Part shown: positions 16,867-25,293 of the stretch, piece after piece | Position numbering within the stretch: position 1 is the stretch's first letter | Layout: every line of letters begins with the position of its first letter | Assembly (NCBI RefSeq): GCF_009733845.1 | Contig: NZ_WNXZ01000001.1 | Location: forward strand, 124,001 to 188,000 | Direction: 5' to 3' | DNA: 64,000 bases | Source of the DNA: Pseudactinotalea terrae | Lineage (GTDB): Bacteria > Actinomycetota > Actinomycetes > Actinomycetales > Beutenbergiaceae | Notes under the pieces: generated by a model | Database searches by the model: none | What the model saw: the letters and a program-made list of their open reading frames with translations, nothing else | Told to the model about the DNA's origin: nothing | Made by a program: the position numbers and the translations under genes

Positions 16867-17793
16867 ATGACACAGGCAGCAACCACAGATCCAGCCGGCG
16901 CCCGCCGGCGCCGCGGCCCTCGCATGACCGCCGGGCGCTTCTTCGCGTGGGTCGTGATGATCATCATCCTGATCGTGACCCTGTTCCCCTTCTACTGGGT
17001 GCTGCGCACAGCGCTGTCCAGCAACGCGGCGCTCTACGTCGACCCGTCGGCGATCGGGCCGGTGGGCACGGGGTTCGGGGCCTTTGCCCGCGTGTTCGGG
17101 CAGCAGTCGGTCGAGGAGGCGATCGCCCAGGGCGGCTCCGGCGCCTCGATCGACTTCTGGCGCTACCTGCGGAACTCGATCGTCGTGGCCACCACGGTCA
17201 CCGTCTTCCAGGTCTTCTTCTCGGCGATGGCCGCCTATGCGTTCTCGCGGCTGCGGTGGCGCGCTCGCAACCAGGTCTTCAGCCTGTTCCTGCTGTCGCT
17301 GATGGTGCCGACGATCTTCACGCTGCTGCCGAACTTCCTCCTGATCCGGCAGCTCGGTCTCATCGACACGCTGGTCGGCATCATGCTGCCCGGGCTCTTC
17401 ATGACGCCGTTCGCGATCTTCTTCCTGCGCCAGTTCTTGATGAACATCTCCACCGAGGTGGAAGAGGCGGCTCAGATCGACGGTGCCAGCAAGACACGCG
17501 TGTTCTTCGTCCTGGCGATCCCCATGACCGTGGGCCCGATCGCGACCATCGCGATCCTCACGTACATCAACTCCTGGAACGACTACTTCTGGCCGCTGAT
17601 GGTCTCCTACACCGACTCCTCGCGCGTGCTGACCGTGGCGCTCGGCAACTTCAACGCCCAGACCCCCCAGACCGGGCCGGACTGGGCGGGTCTGATGGCG
17701 GCCACGCTGGTGGCGGCACTGCCGATGCTGCTGCTGTTCATGGCCTTCGCGCGCCGGATCGTCAGCTCCATCGGCTTCAGCGGAATCAAGTGA
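16867..17793 (+). CDS. CUT1 sugar ABC transporter permease (MalG-like)
   Basis: A 308-residue permease with the MalG pattern: helix 1 FFAWVVMIIILIVTLFPFYW, EAA loop VEEAAQIDGASKTRVFFVLA, and the C-terminal NSWNDYFWPLMV segment. A longer periplasmic loop (about residues 55-100) follows helix 1. AGGGGG lies upstream of the ATG. It pairs with the preceding permease to form the membrane channel. Confidence 0.93.
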   Translation: MTQAATTDPAGARRRRGPRMTAGRFFAWVVMIIILIVTLFPFYWVLRTALSSNAALYVDPSAIGPVGTGFGAFARVFGQQSVEEAIAQGGSGASIDFWRYLRNSIVVATTVTVFQVFFSAMAAYAFSRLRWRARNQVFSLFLLSLMVPTIFTLLPNFLLIRQLGLIDTLVGIMLPGLFMTPFAIFFLRQFLMNISTEVEEAAQIDGASKTRVFFVLAIPMTVGPIATIAILTYINSWNDYFWPLMVSYTDSSRVLTVALGNFNAQTPQTGPDWAGLMAATLVAALPMLLLFMAFARRIVSSIGFSGIK

Positions 17794-17803
17794 GGTGACT
17801 GAG

Positions 17804-19180
17804 ATGACGAACAGGACCCTGAGCACCCAGCGCACTCCTCGCCGTCGACGGCTCGCTGCTGCGGCCGTGGCGGCCGGCGCCGCGGCGGTGACCGTGGCGT
17901 GCGGTGCGGGCAACGCCGCAGGCGGTGCGGAGACAGCGCTCGACTACTGGTTGTGGGACGCCAACCAGCTGCCCGCCTACCAGGCGTGCGTGGAAGCGTT
18001 CGAGGAGGAGAACCCCGACATCGACGTGCGCGTCAGCCAGTATGGCTGGGACGACTACTGGCAGAAGCTCACTGCCGGCTTCGTCGCAGGCGCCGGCCCC
18101 GACGTGTTCACCGACCACCTGACCCGGTATCCCGAGTACGCCGGCCGCGACCTGTTGCTCGATCTGAACACGCTCGACGCCACGGCAGATGTCGACCCGG
18201 ACACCTTTCAGCCCGGCCTCGCCGAGCTGTGGGTGACGCCCGACGGCGGCCGCTACGGCCTGCCCAAGGACTTCGACACGATCGCCCTGTTCTACGACGT
18301 CAACGCGCTGACCGAGGCCGGCATGAGCCCCGAGGACCTGCAGGGGCTCACCTGGAACCCGGACGACGGCGGCACGTTCGAGGACGTCATCGCGCACCTG
18401 AGCGTCGACGCCAACGGGGTCCGCGGGGACGAGGAGGGTTTCGACCCCGACAACGTGGAGACCTACGGCATGGCCTCCAACGGCTCCGGCGGGGCCGAGG
18501 GCCAGACCCAGTGGTCCTGGCTCGCGGCGTCGACGGGCTGGACCTTCACCGACCAACCGGTCTGGGGCACCGAGTATCACTTCGACGACCCCCGGCTCCA
18601 CGAGACGCTGGCCTGGTACTTCGGCCTCGTCGAGAAGGGCTTCATGCCACCGTACGAGGAGGTCGGCACCAGCCCGAACCCCACCCAGGCGCTCGGGTCG
18701 GGGCGTGCGGTGCTCTCCTCGAACGGTTCCTGGATGATCCGCAGCTACACCGCGCTCGAGGGTGTCGAGCTCGGCGTCGCGCCGTTGCCCGCCGGGCCGG
18801 TGGGGCACCCGATGTCGATGTACAACGGGCTCGCCGACTCGATCAGCGCGCAGACGGAGAACCCCGAGGAAGCGGCACGGCTCGTGGCGTTCCTGGGGTC
18901 GGAGGCCTGTCAGGTGATCGTCGGAGAGGCCGGCGTGGTGTTCCCCGCCATCCCGGCCGGCACCGAGGCAGCGGTCGAGGCGTTCGCGGATCAGGGGGTG
19001 GACGTGCAGCCGTTCACCGATCTTGTGGACAATGGCTACACGTTCTTCTTCCCTGTCACGGACGGCTATGGATCGATCTCGGCGCTGATGACGCCGATCA
19101 TGGACGAGATCTACATCGGCAGCCGCGACCCGGAGACGCTCACCCAGCTGAACGATCAGGTCAACGACCTGATCGGGTGA
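17804..19180 (+). CDS. Sugar ABC transporter substrate-binding lipoprotein
   Basis: A 458-residue extracellular lipoprotein. The signal has a basic region (TPRRRR), a hydrophobic Ala-rich core and a lipobox ending TVAC near residue 34. The mature part is a family 1 solute-binding protein: LDYWLWDANQLPAYQACVEA, GADVFTDH-type lobe boundary (AGPDVFTDHL) and GSGRAVLSSNGSWM. Substrate unknown; ROK control fits an oligosaccharide. ATG 17804 has GAGGTG 6 nt upstream and is preferred to GTG 17795. A strong hairpin follows the stop. Confidence 0.92.
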   Translation: MTNRTLSTQRTPRRRRLAAAAVAAGAAAVTVACGAGNAAGGAETALDYWLWDANQLPAYQACVEAFEEENPDIDVRVSQYGWDDYWQKLTAGFVAGAGPDVFTDHLTRYPEYAGRDLLLDLNTLDATADVDPDTFQPGLAELWVTPDGGRYGLPKDFDTIALFYDVNALTEAGMSPEDLQGLTWNPDDGGTFEDVIAHLSVDANGVRGDEEGFDPDNVETYGMASNGSGGAEGQTQWSWLAASTGWTFTDQPVWGTEYHFDDPRLHETLAWYFGLVEKGFMPPYEEVGTSPNPTQALGSGRAVLSSNGSWMIRSYTALEGVELGVAPLPAGPVGHPMSMYNGLADSISAQTENPEEAARLVAFLGSEACQVIVGEAGVVFPAIPAGTEAAVEAFADQGVDVQPFTDLVDNGYTFFFPVTDGYGSISALMTPIMDEIYIGSRDPETLTQLNDQVNDLIG

Positions 19181-19217
19181 GGCCTCACGTCAGGCAGAAT
19201 GATTGCCTTGTGAGGCC
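19181..19217 (+). terminator. Hairpin after the ABC operon
   Basis: GGCCTCAC (19181-19188) pairs with GTGAGGCC (19210-19217), and inside it AGGCA (19192-19196) pairs with TGCCT (19204-19208). It starts on the base after the stop codon. There is no T run, so it could be a terminator of the actinobacterial T-less kind or an mRNA-stabilising 3' stem. Confidence 0.55.
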
Positions 19218-19232
19218 AGCACAGGGAGCGAC

Positions 19233-19865
19233 GTGGCGCGGATCGGATCGGTAGGGGCTGCGGTCGTCGGCTCCGAACCCGAGTCCTGGTACGCGCTGCA
19301 GGTCTTCGACGACGGCTGGGTCGAGGTGCTCGGCTCGGGTCGCAGCGCGGCCGGTGCCCGTGAGCAGCTCCGTGGCGCGCTCGTGGCGCTGGGCACGGTC
19401 GCGGCGCTGTTCGCGATCGCCGCCATCACGCCGTACCTGGGCCTCGACGAGCAGTGGTCCGGCATCGTCGGCCTCGTGCTCGGGATCGTGGTGGTGACCG
19501 TGCTGGTCCTGCAGGTGGTGCGCCAGCGCGGTCGGCTGCGCCGTCGCCTCGCGGATGCCCGCGCCGACTGGGGGCAGCTCCAGCGCGCACGAGCGGCAGG
19601 GCAGGGGACTCGGCGGGTCCCGGGCGCACCCACGTTCAAGCGAGCGACCTCCGCCGAGCAGCTGGCCGGCTGGCTCACTCCGGTCCGCCTGGTCCGCGCC
19701 GCCGAGGTCGCCCAGCTCACGCTGACGACCCACGGCGAGGACGCGGTCGCCGTGGCCACCTTCACCGATGGGACGGCGCGCTCGTGGCGCAGCCCGGACC
19801 ACAAGCTGCACGAGTTCCTCGGCCGCGTCGACCTGGTCCCCGGCGTCGTGCAGCGCGTGTCGTGA
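19233..19865 (+). CDS. Hypothetical membrane protein
   Basis: A 210-residue protein with no family I recognise. Residues about 1-45 are soluble (SWYALQVFDDGWVEVLGSGR), two close membrane helices follow at about 48-65 and 72-93, then a basic stretch (RQRGRLRRRLADARADW) and a soluble C-terminal half. GTG 19233 has AGGGAG upstream. Its last four bases overlap the GTG of the M23 peptidase gene, so the two are translationally coupled and may act together at the cell envelope. Confidence 0.65.
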   Translation: MARIGSVGAAVVGSEPESWYALQVFDDGWVEVLGSGRSAAGAREQLRGALVALGTVAALFAIAAITPYLGLDEQWSGIVGLVLGIVVVTVLVLQVVRQRGRLRRRLADARADWGQLQRARAAGQGTRRVPGAPTFKRATSAEQLAGWLTPVRLVRAAEVAQLTLTTHGEDAVAVATFTDGTARSWRSPDHKLHEFLGRVDLVPGVVQRVS

Positions 19866-20524
19866 ACGCCGCCCCGGTCGAGCTCGCCCTGCCGCTGGCG
19901 GGTCGCGTGCTCGTGCAGAACAGTCCTGCTGACAGGGTGCCCAGCCACGGCGCCGACCTGTTCGGTCAGACGTACGCGATCGATCTCGTCCCGGTGGACG
20001 AGCACGGCCGGTCCGCACCTCGAGGTGTCCGGTCCTGGCTGGCCGCTGAACCGCCTGCCGGGTTCGTCGGGTTCGGCCGTCCGGTGCTCGCACCCGCATC
20101 CGGCGTGGTGGTCGGCACGCACGACGGCGAGCCCGACGGCCCCGCGCGCCGCGCTCCGCTCGTGGTGGCTGCCTACGCGCTCACCCAGCTCCGACGTGTC
20201 CGCGCCGGCCTGGCCGCGATCACCGGCAACCACGTGGTGATCGAGGTCGACGGCGGTGCGGGCTTTCTCTGGATCGTGCACCTGCGAGCAGGCTCGGTGA
20301 GTGCTGCGCCCGGCGACCGTGTGCAGGTCGGTGACCCGATCGGCGAGTGCGGCAGCTCGGGCAACAGCACCGAGCCGCACGTCCACATGCACGTGGCCGA
20401 CACGGCGGACCCCTCGTCGGCGCGCGGGGTGCCGATCACGTTCGACCGGTTCCGGGATGTGGCGACCGGAGTCGTCGTCACGGCGGGGCTCCCGCGCAAC
20501 GGCAGCCTCATCGAGCCGGTGTGA
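19862..20524 (+). CDS. M23 family metallopeptidase-like protein
   Basis: A 220-residue LytM-type domain. Zinc-site motifs are visible: HGADLFGQTYAIDLV (His...Asp) and EPHVHMHVAD (HxH), with GNHVVIEVDGGAGFLWIVHL and GDPIGECGSSGNSTEPH in the expected order. M23 enzymes cut peptide bonds of peptidoglycan. No signal peptide or membrane helix is seen, so it may be cytoplasmic or depend on its membrane-protein neighbour. The GTG overlaps the upstream stop by 4 nt. Confidence 0.8.
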   Translation: MNAAPVELALPLAGRVLVQNSPADRVPSHGADLFGQTYAIDLVPVDEHGRSAPRGVRSWLAAEPPAGFVGFGRPVLAPASGVVVGTHDGEPDGPARRAPLVVAAYALTQLRRVRAGLAAITGNHVVIEVDGGAGFLWIVHLRAGSVSAAPGDRVQVGDPIGECGSSGNSTEPHVHMHVADTADPSSARGVPITFDRFRDVATGVVVTAGLPRNGSLIEPV

Positions 20525-20578
20525 CCCACCCTGAGACGAGCTGTCCGCGCTGCGGGACGCCGGGGGTTCCCGCTGTGG

Positions 20579-20584
20579 CATGAT
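20579..20584 (+). promoter_or_regulatory. -10 element for the cimA leader transcript
   Basis: CATGAT, 6 nt (GGCCGC) before the GTG of the leader peptide, same geometry as other leaderless starts here. No clear -35. Confidence 0.45.
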
Positions 20585-20590
20585 GGCCGC

Positions 20591-20629
20591 GTGGCACACC
20601 AGGCACAGACGCAGCTCATTATCTGCTAG
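20591..20629 (+). CDS. cimA leader peptide (attenuator)
   Basis: A 12-codon frame reading MAHQAQTQLIIC. The terminal Leu-Ile-Ile-Cys codons lie 25 nt before an intrinsic terminator, the arrangement of an attenuator that senses charged Leu/Ile tRNA. cimA, an isoleucine-pathway gene, starts 174 nt downstream of the leader stop. The GTG appears to be the 5' end of the mRNA (leaderless). Confidence 0.65.
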   Translation: MAHQAQTQLIIC

Positions 20630-20654
20630 CGCGCACGGGACGACCCGAGCGCGC

Positions 20655-20682
20655 AGACCTCCCCAACCCGGGAGGTCTTTTT
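20655..20682 (+). terminator. cimA attenuator terminator
   Basis: AGACCTCCC (20655-20663) pairs perfectly with GGGAGGTCT (20670-20678) over a 6-nt loop CAACCC, running into TTTTT (20678-20682). A canonical rho-independent terminator placed between the leader peptide and cimA. Confidence 0.85.
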
Positions 20683-20684
20683 GT

Positions 20685-20747
20685 TGCCGGGGCCACCCCT
20701 TCCCGGCAGCAGGCGGATGATGGACGCGGGACCCACCCCTTCCCGCG
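20685..20747 (+). repeat. Two tandem hairpins with the same loop in the cimA 5' region
   Basis: Hairpin A: TGCCGGG (20685-20691) / CCCGGCA (20702-20708). Hairpin B: CGCGGG (20725-20730) / CCCGCG (20742-20747). Both expose CCACCCCTT in the loop. They lie after the attenuator terminator and before the cimA ribosome site (AAGAAGG). Confidence 0.5.
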
Positions 20748-20803
20748 GGAACAACAGAACGACACCACGGGCGAGCTACGCCGTCGTCCGGAAGAAGGCA
20801 ACG

Positions 20804-22423
20804 ATGAGTACCAGCCCGGTCCCAGCGGACTCCGGTGACCTCGATGTGCACGTGTACGACACCACGCTGCGCGACGGCGCCCAGCAGGAGGGGATGAACC
20901 TCTCCGTGGGTGACAAGCTCGCGATCGCGGCGCTGCTCGACGAGCTCGGGGTGGGCTTCATCGAGGGCGGTTGGCCCGGTGCGGTCCCGAAGGACACCGA
21001 GTTCTTCGCCCGCATGGACAAGGAGGTCGAGCTCAGCAACGCCGCGCTCGCCGCCTTCGGCGCGACCCGCAAGGTCGGGGTGCGCCCGCACGACGACCCG
21101 CAGGTGCGCGCTCTGCTCGACTCAGGGGCCTCGGTCATCACGCTGGTCGCCAAGAGCGACATCCGGCACGTCGAACGGGCACTGCGCACCACGGGCGAGG
21201 AGAACCTCGCGATGATCGCGGAGACCGTCGCCTATCTGCGCGAGGCCGACCGGCGCGTGTTCGTGGACGTGGAGCACTTCTTCGACGGGTTCCGCTTCGA
21301 CCCCTCCTACGCGCTGCGTGCGGTCACGACGGCGTTCGAGGCCGGGGCCGAGGTCGTCGCCCTGTGCGACACCAACGGCGGGATGCTGCCCATCTGGGTG
21401 CACGAGATCGTCGGCAAGGTGCGGGCAGAGACCGATGGCCGGCTCGGCATCCACGCCCACAACGACTCGGGCTGCGCGATCGCCAACTCGATCGCCGCCG
21501 TCGAGGCCGGGGCGCGGCACGTCCAGGGCTGCGTCAACGGGTACGGCGAGCGGACCGGCAACGCTGACCTGCTCTCGGTGGTGGCGAACCTCGAGATCAA
21601 GACCGGGCGCACCCTGCTGCCTGCTGGCGGGCTGAGCGAGATCACCCGGATCGCGCACGCGATCAGCGAGCTCACCAACATCGCGCCGTTCGCCCGCCAG
21701 CCCTACATCGGCGCGAGCGCATTCGCGCACAAGGCGGGGCTGCACGCCTCGGCGATCCGCGTCGACCCGGACCTGTACCAGCACGTCGACCCACGCGCCG
21801 TGGGCAACGACATGCGGATGCTCGTCTCCGACATGGCCGGCCGCGCCTCGATCGAGCTCAAGGGGCGCGAGCTGGGGTTCGACCTGGCCGGCCAGGGGGA
21901 TCTGCTCGGGCGGGTGACCAACCGGGTCAAGGACTCCGAGGCCAACGGGTACACCTACGACGCCGCCGACGCGAGCTTCGAGCTGCTGCTCCGTGAGGAG
22001 ATGGACGGCAAGCGGCTGGCGTACTTCGAGGTCGAGTCGTGGCGCGCCATCGTCGAGCACACCGCCAGCCGGGGTGACGTGGTGGACGCCGAGGCCACCG
22101 TCAAGCTCCGCACGGGCGACCGCCGCGTCGTGAGCACCGGGGAGGGCAACGGTCCGGTGAACGCCCTCGACCACGCCCTGCGGCAGGCGCTGGTGACGGC
22201 GTACCCCGACGTGGAGGCGTTCGATCTCATCGACTACAAGGTCCGGCTGCTCGACAGCTCGCACGGCACCGACGCGATCACGCGGGTGCTCATCGAGATG
22301 ACCGACGGCGAGCACACCTGGAACACCGTGGGCGTCGGTCCGAACATCCTGGAGGCGTCCTGGGAGGCACTGGTCGACTCGATCACCTTCGGGCTGCTCC
22401 GCAGCGGGGTCAGGCCAGCCTGA
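20804..22423 (+). CDS. cimA: Citramalate synthase
   Basis: A 539-residue DRE-TIM enzyme that condenses pyruvate and acetyl-CoA to (R)-citramalate, a threonine-independent route to isoleucine. The metal motif is VYDTTLRDGAQQEGMNLS; ELGVGFIEGGWPGAVPKD is characteristic of the CimA/long homocitrate-like branch rather than LeuA; HAHNDSGCAIANSI and VQGCVNGYGERTGNADL follow. The last 130 residues form a LeuA-type allosteric domain (DRRVVSTGEGNGPVNALDHA), so feedback by isoleucine is likely. GAAGAAGG precedes the ATG. The gene stands behind its own leader-peptide attenuator. Confidence 0.92.
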   Translation: MSTSPVPADSGDLDVHVYDTTLRDGAQQEGMNLSVGDKLAIAALLDELGVGFIEGGWPGAVPKDTEFFARMDKEVELSNAALAAFGATRKVGVRPHDDPQVRALLDSGASVITLVAKSDIRHVERALRTTGEENLAMIAETVAYLREADRRVFVDVEHFFDGFRFDPSYALRAVTTAFEAGAEVVALCDTNGGMLPIWVHEIVGKVRAETDGRLGIHAHNDSGCAIANSIAAVEAGARHVQGCVNGYGERTGNADLLSVVANLEIKTGRTLLPAGGLSEITRIAHAISELTNIAPFARQPYIGASAFAHKAGLHASAIRVDPDLYQHVDPRAVGNDMRMLVSDMAGRASIELKGRELGFDLAGQGDLLGRVTNRVKDSEANGYTYDAADASFELLLREEMDGKRLAYFEVESWRAIVEHTASRGDVVDAEATVKLRTGDRRVVSTGEGNGPVNALDHALRQALVTAYPDVEAFDLIDYKVRLLDSSHGTDAITRVLIEMTDGEHTWNTVGVGPNILEASWEALVDSITFGLLRSGVRPA

Positions 22424-22426
22424 GCT

Positions 22427-22492
22427 GAGATCGCACATCCCCGGTGACATCGCACCGTGCGCAGTGCGTACTCACCGGCGGTGTGCGATCTC
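22427..22492. repeat. 66-bp palindromic intergenic element, copy 1
   Basis: Outer arms GAGATCGCACA (22427-22437) and TGTGCGATCTC (22482-22492) are perfectly complementary; inner arms CCGGTGA (22441-22447) and TCACCGG (22472-22478) pair too. It starts 3 nt after the cimA stop. The same element recurs at 43312-43377 with 57 of 66 positions identical by hand alignment. Confidence 0.8.
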
Positions 22493-22532
22493 GACGGCGG
22501 GTGCCGGCGAGGACCGGGTGGTCCGACGGCCG

Positions 22533-22538
22533 TAGGGT
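22533..22538 (+). promoter_or_regulatory. -10 element of a leaderless promoter
   Basis: TAGGGT, 6 nt (GGGCTC) before GTG 22545 of the lipoate ligase gene; no ribosome site is present. Confidence 0.55.
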
Positions 22539-22544
22539 GGGCTC

Positions 22545-23591
22545 GTGCGTGGTGAGTACAAGGTGCCTGGTGGCAAGCTAGTGGCTGCGGACGTCGAGAT
22601 CGCCGACGGCGTCATGCGCGAGGTCCGGATCAGCGGAGACTTCTTCCTGGAGCCGGACGACGCGCTCGCCAGCATCGACGGTGTCCTGACCGGGCTGGCC
22701 GAGGATGCGGACGTGGCGACCATGGCCGCGGCGGTGAGCTCCGCCGTCGGGGATGCCGAGCTGATCGGGTTCACGCCCGAGGCGGTCGCGATCGCGGTGC
22801 GGCGCGCGCAGGGGCGCGCGTCGGGGTGGACCGACCACACGTTCGAGATCGTGCACCCGGGGCCGCTGCCGCCGCTGACCCACCTGGCGCTGGACCAGGT
22901 GCTGCTCGAGGAGGTCGGCGCCGGGCGCCGGGCGCCGACGCTGCGGATCTGGGAGTGGGCCGGGCCGGCGATCATCATCGGCAGCTTCCAGTCGCTGCGG
23001 AACGAGGTGGATCAGGTGGCTGCCGAGGCGCATCGCATCGAGGTGGTGCGCCGGATCTCGGGAGGCGGGGCCATGTTCGTCGAGCCCGGCAACTCGATCA
23101 CGTACTCGCTGTACGTGCCTGGATCGCTCGTGGACGGGCTCTCGTTCGAGCGCTCGTACGCGTTCCTCGACGACTGGGTGCTGGGCGCGCTGCGCGAGCT
23201 CGGCATCGACGCCAGCTACGTGCCGCTCAACGACATCGCCTCACCCGAGGGCAAGATCGGCGGCGCCGCGCAGAAGCGGCTCGCGGGCGGCGCGGTCCTG
23301 CACCACGCGACCATGTCCTACGACATCGATGCCGACAAGATGCTGCAGGTGCTACGGATCGGGCGCGAGAAGCTCTCCGACAAGGGCACGAAGTCGGCGC
23401 GCAAGCGCGTCGACCCGATGCGCCGGCAGACCGGCATGGCACGCGCGGACGTGATCGACCGTATGGTCGATCACTTCCGCGGGCGCTATGACACGGTCGA
23501 CGGCGAGATCACCGCCGCCGAGTACGCGCGTGCCGATCAGCTGGTCGCCGAGAAGTTCAGCACCCCGGCCTGGCTCGCGCGCGTACCCTGA
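22545..23591 (+). CDS. Lipoate-protein ligase A family protein with N-terminal accessory domain
   Basis: A 348-residue protein. The first 90 residues (MRGEYKVPGGKLVAADVEI, GDFFLEP) match the lipoate-ligase accessory domain usually found at the C-terminus or as a separate LplB-type protein. Residues about 100-345 are the BPL/LplA catalytic domain: LDQVLLEEVGAG, IIGSFQSLRNEV, VVRRISGGGAMFVEPGNSI, and GKIGGAAQKRLAGGAVLHH with the adenylate-binding Lys. It attaches lipoate (or a related acyl) to E2/GcvH lysines using ATP. The order of domains is inverted relative to E. coli LplA but known in actinobacteria. Confidence 0.88.
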   Translation: MRGEYKVPGGKLVAADVEIADGVMREVRISGDFFLEPDDALASIDGVLTGLAEDADVATMAAAVSSAVGDAELIGFTPEAVAIAVRRAQGRASGWTDHTFEIVHPGPLPPLTHLALDQVLLEEVGAGRRAPTLRIWEWAGPAIIIGSFQSLRNEVDQVAAEAHRIEVVRRISGGGAMFVEPGNSITYSLYVPGSLVDGLSFERSYAFLDDWVLGALRELGIDASYVPLNDIASPEGKIGGAAQKRLAGGAVLHHATMSYDIDADKMLQVLRIGREKLSDKGTKSARKRVDPMRRQTGMARADVIDRMVDHFRGRYDTVDGEITAAEYARADQLVAEKFSTPAWLARVP

Positions 23592-23957
23592 CTAGCTGGC
23601 GGACTGCTCGGCGACCTTGGCGCGGACCTCGTCCATGTCGAGGCCACGAACGGCCTCGATGAGCTGGTTCAGCTGCGCCTTGGGCAGGGCGCCGGCCTGG
23701 TTGAAGACCAGGATGCCGTCGCGGAACGCCATCAGCGTGGGGATCGCGGTGATGCCGGCCTGACCGGCGAGCGTCTGCTCGGCCTCGGTGTCGACCTTGG
23801 CGAACGTGATGTCGGTGTTCTGCTCGGACGCCGCGTCGTAGACGGGGGCGAAGCTCTTGCACGGGCCGCACCAGTCGGCCCAGAAGTCGACGAGGACGAT
23901 GCCCTCGGACTCGATGGTGTCGTTGAAGGTCTCGGTCGTGATGTCGACGGTTGCCAC
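23592..23957 (-). CDS. trxA: Thioredoxin
   Basis: A 121-residue thioredoxin with the active site WCGPCK in VLVDFWADWCGPCKSFAPVY, the cis-proline in GITAIPTLMAFRDG, and VDTEAEQTLAGQ. A cytosolic disulfide reductase. The GTG start is preceded by GGAGAG. It ends 1 nt from the convergent lipoate ligase gene and lies 61 nt downstream of yggS on the same strand. Confidence 0.92.
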   Translation of the reverse strand: MATVDITTETFNDTIESEGIVLVDFWADWCGPCKSFAPVYDAASEQNTDITFAKVDTEAEQTLAGQAGITAIPTLMAFRDGILVFNQAGALPKAQLNQLIEAVRGLDMDEVRAKVAEQSAS

Positions 23958-24018
23958 AGCTCTCCTCGTTCGGGTTCGTCTGTCAGGCACAACCGGATCG
24001 GAACCTCTGGTATTCCGC

Positions 24019-24744
24019 TCAGCCGGGCACGGGGCGCGCCCCGAACACGGCCGATCCCACGCGCACCATGGTGGCGCCGGCGGCGATCGCGATCTCGAGG
24101 TCGCCGCTCATGCCCATCGAGAGCTCTCGCGCCTGCGCGGTCCCGACGGCGGTGCTCGCCTGCACCTGCTCCCGCACCTCGGCGAGGGCGTCGTAGGACG
24201 CGCGGACCTGCCCGCGGTCGGTCGAGTTGGCGCCGATCGTCATGAACCCGGTGAGGGTCAGCCCCGGAAGCGCGGCGACCGCGGCGGCGAGGTCGGGTGC
24301 GTGCTCCGGCCCGGCGCCGAACTTCGACTCCTCACCCGAGGTGTTGACCTGGACCATCACCTGGAGCGGGTGCTGCGGCCCGCCGTCCTCGGCCATCGCG
24401 ACTCGTCTGCGCGAGAGGCGCTCGGCGAGACCCAGGGAGTCGACGCTCTGCACGCAGTCCACCCATCGCAGCACGGCGTTGACCTTGTTCGACTGCAGGT
24501 GCCCGATGAAGTGGGTGCTGTGCTGGAGGTCCACCAGGTCGGGTTCGGTCGCGGTCAGCTCCTGCGCACGGTTCTGCCCGAGCAGGGGGTAGCCGGCAGC
24601 GATCGCCTCGCGGATCTGGGGCGCATCGACTGTCTTGACCGCCAGCAGCACGGCCACCTCGGCGGGTTCTCGCCCTGCTGCGCGTGCCGCCGCGTCCACC
24701 CGCTCGCGGACCCGCGCCAGGGCGTCGGTGACGTGCTCGCTCAC
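24019..24744 (-). CDS. YggS/ProSC family PLP homeostasis protein
   Basis: A 241-residue fold-type III PLP-binding protein without known enzyme activity; the family balances free PLP and amino/keto acid pools. The PLP lysine is in [66 protein letters not shown] and [28 protein letters not shown] are all family hallmarks. GTG 24744 overlaps the ribH stop by 4 nt, placing it last in the riboflavin operon. A TACTCT hexamer 6 nt upstream could also give a separate leaderless transcript. Confidence 0.93.
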   Translation of the reverse strand: MSEHVTDALARVRERVDAAARAAGREPAEVAVLLAVKTVDAPQIREAIAAGYPLLGQNRAQELTATEPDLVDLQHSTHFIGHLQSNKVNAVLRWVDCVQSVDSLGLAERLSRRRVAMAEDGGPQHPLQVMVQVNTSGEESKFGAGPEHAPDLAAAVAALPGLTLTGFMTIGANSTDRGQVRASYDALAEVREQVQASTAVGTAQARELSMGMSGDLEIAIAAGATMVRVGSAVFGARPVPG

Positions 24745-25259
24745 GTGACGAGAGTACCGGCGTCGACCTCGCCGGCCTCGTGCGGATCCGGGCGGTGCGG
24801 GCGCAGCGCGAGGGCGGTGGCGATCGCCGCGGTCGCGGCCTCGTACCCCTTGTCCTCGGTCGATCCGTCGAGGCCGGCGCGGTCGCGAGCCTGATCGACG
24901 TCGTCGCAGGTCAGCACCCCGAACCCGACCGGGGTGCCCGTGTCGAGCGCGGCCCGCGTCAGGCCGTCGGTCGCGGCCTGGCACACGTACTCGAAGTGGG
25001 GCGTGCCACCCCGGACGACGACGCCGAGCGCGACCACGGCGTCGTGCGTGCGCGCGAGCACCGATGCGGCGACGGGGAGCTCGAACGACCCGGGGACGCG
25101 CACGAGGGTCACCTCGGCGACGCCCGTGTGATCGAGCGCGCGGGCAGCGCCGTCGAGCAGCCCGGTCATGACCTCCTCGTGCCACTGCGCGGCGACGACG
25201 GCGACGCGCAGGGATCGGCCGTCGGGGGAGGTGAGGTGCGGGGCGCCGGAGAAGTTCAT
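24741..25259 (-). CDS. ribH: 6,7-dimethyl-8-ribityllumazine synthase
   Basis: A 172-residue enzyme joining the ribityl-aminouracil and dihydroxybutanone phosphate. Substrate-binding [32 protein letters not shown] and the catalytic-His segment [15 protein letters not shown] are present. The last 25 residues are an extra tail rich in His/Pro/Asp/Glu beyond the usual end. It lies 34 nt after ribBA and overlaps yggS by 4 nt. Confidence 0.95.
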   Translation of the reverse strand: MNFSGAPHLTSPDGRSLRVAVVAAQWHEEVMTGLLDGAARALDHTGVAEVTLVRVPGSFELPVAASVLARTHDAVVALGVVVRGGTPHFEYVCQAATDGLTRAALDTGTPVGFGVLTCDDVDQARDRAGLDGSTEDKGYEAATAAIATALALRPHRPDPHEAGEVDAGTLVT

Positions 25260-25293
25260 GGGATGTCCGATCTGGGGTGGGGTGGTGGGGTGG

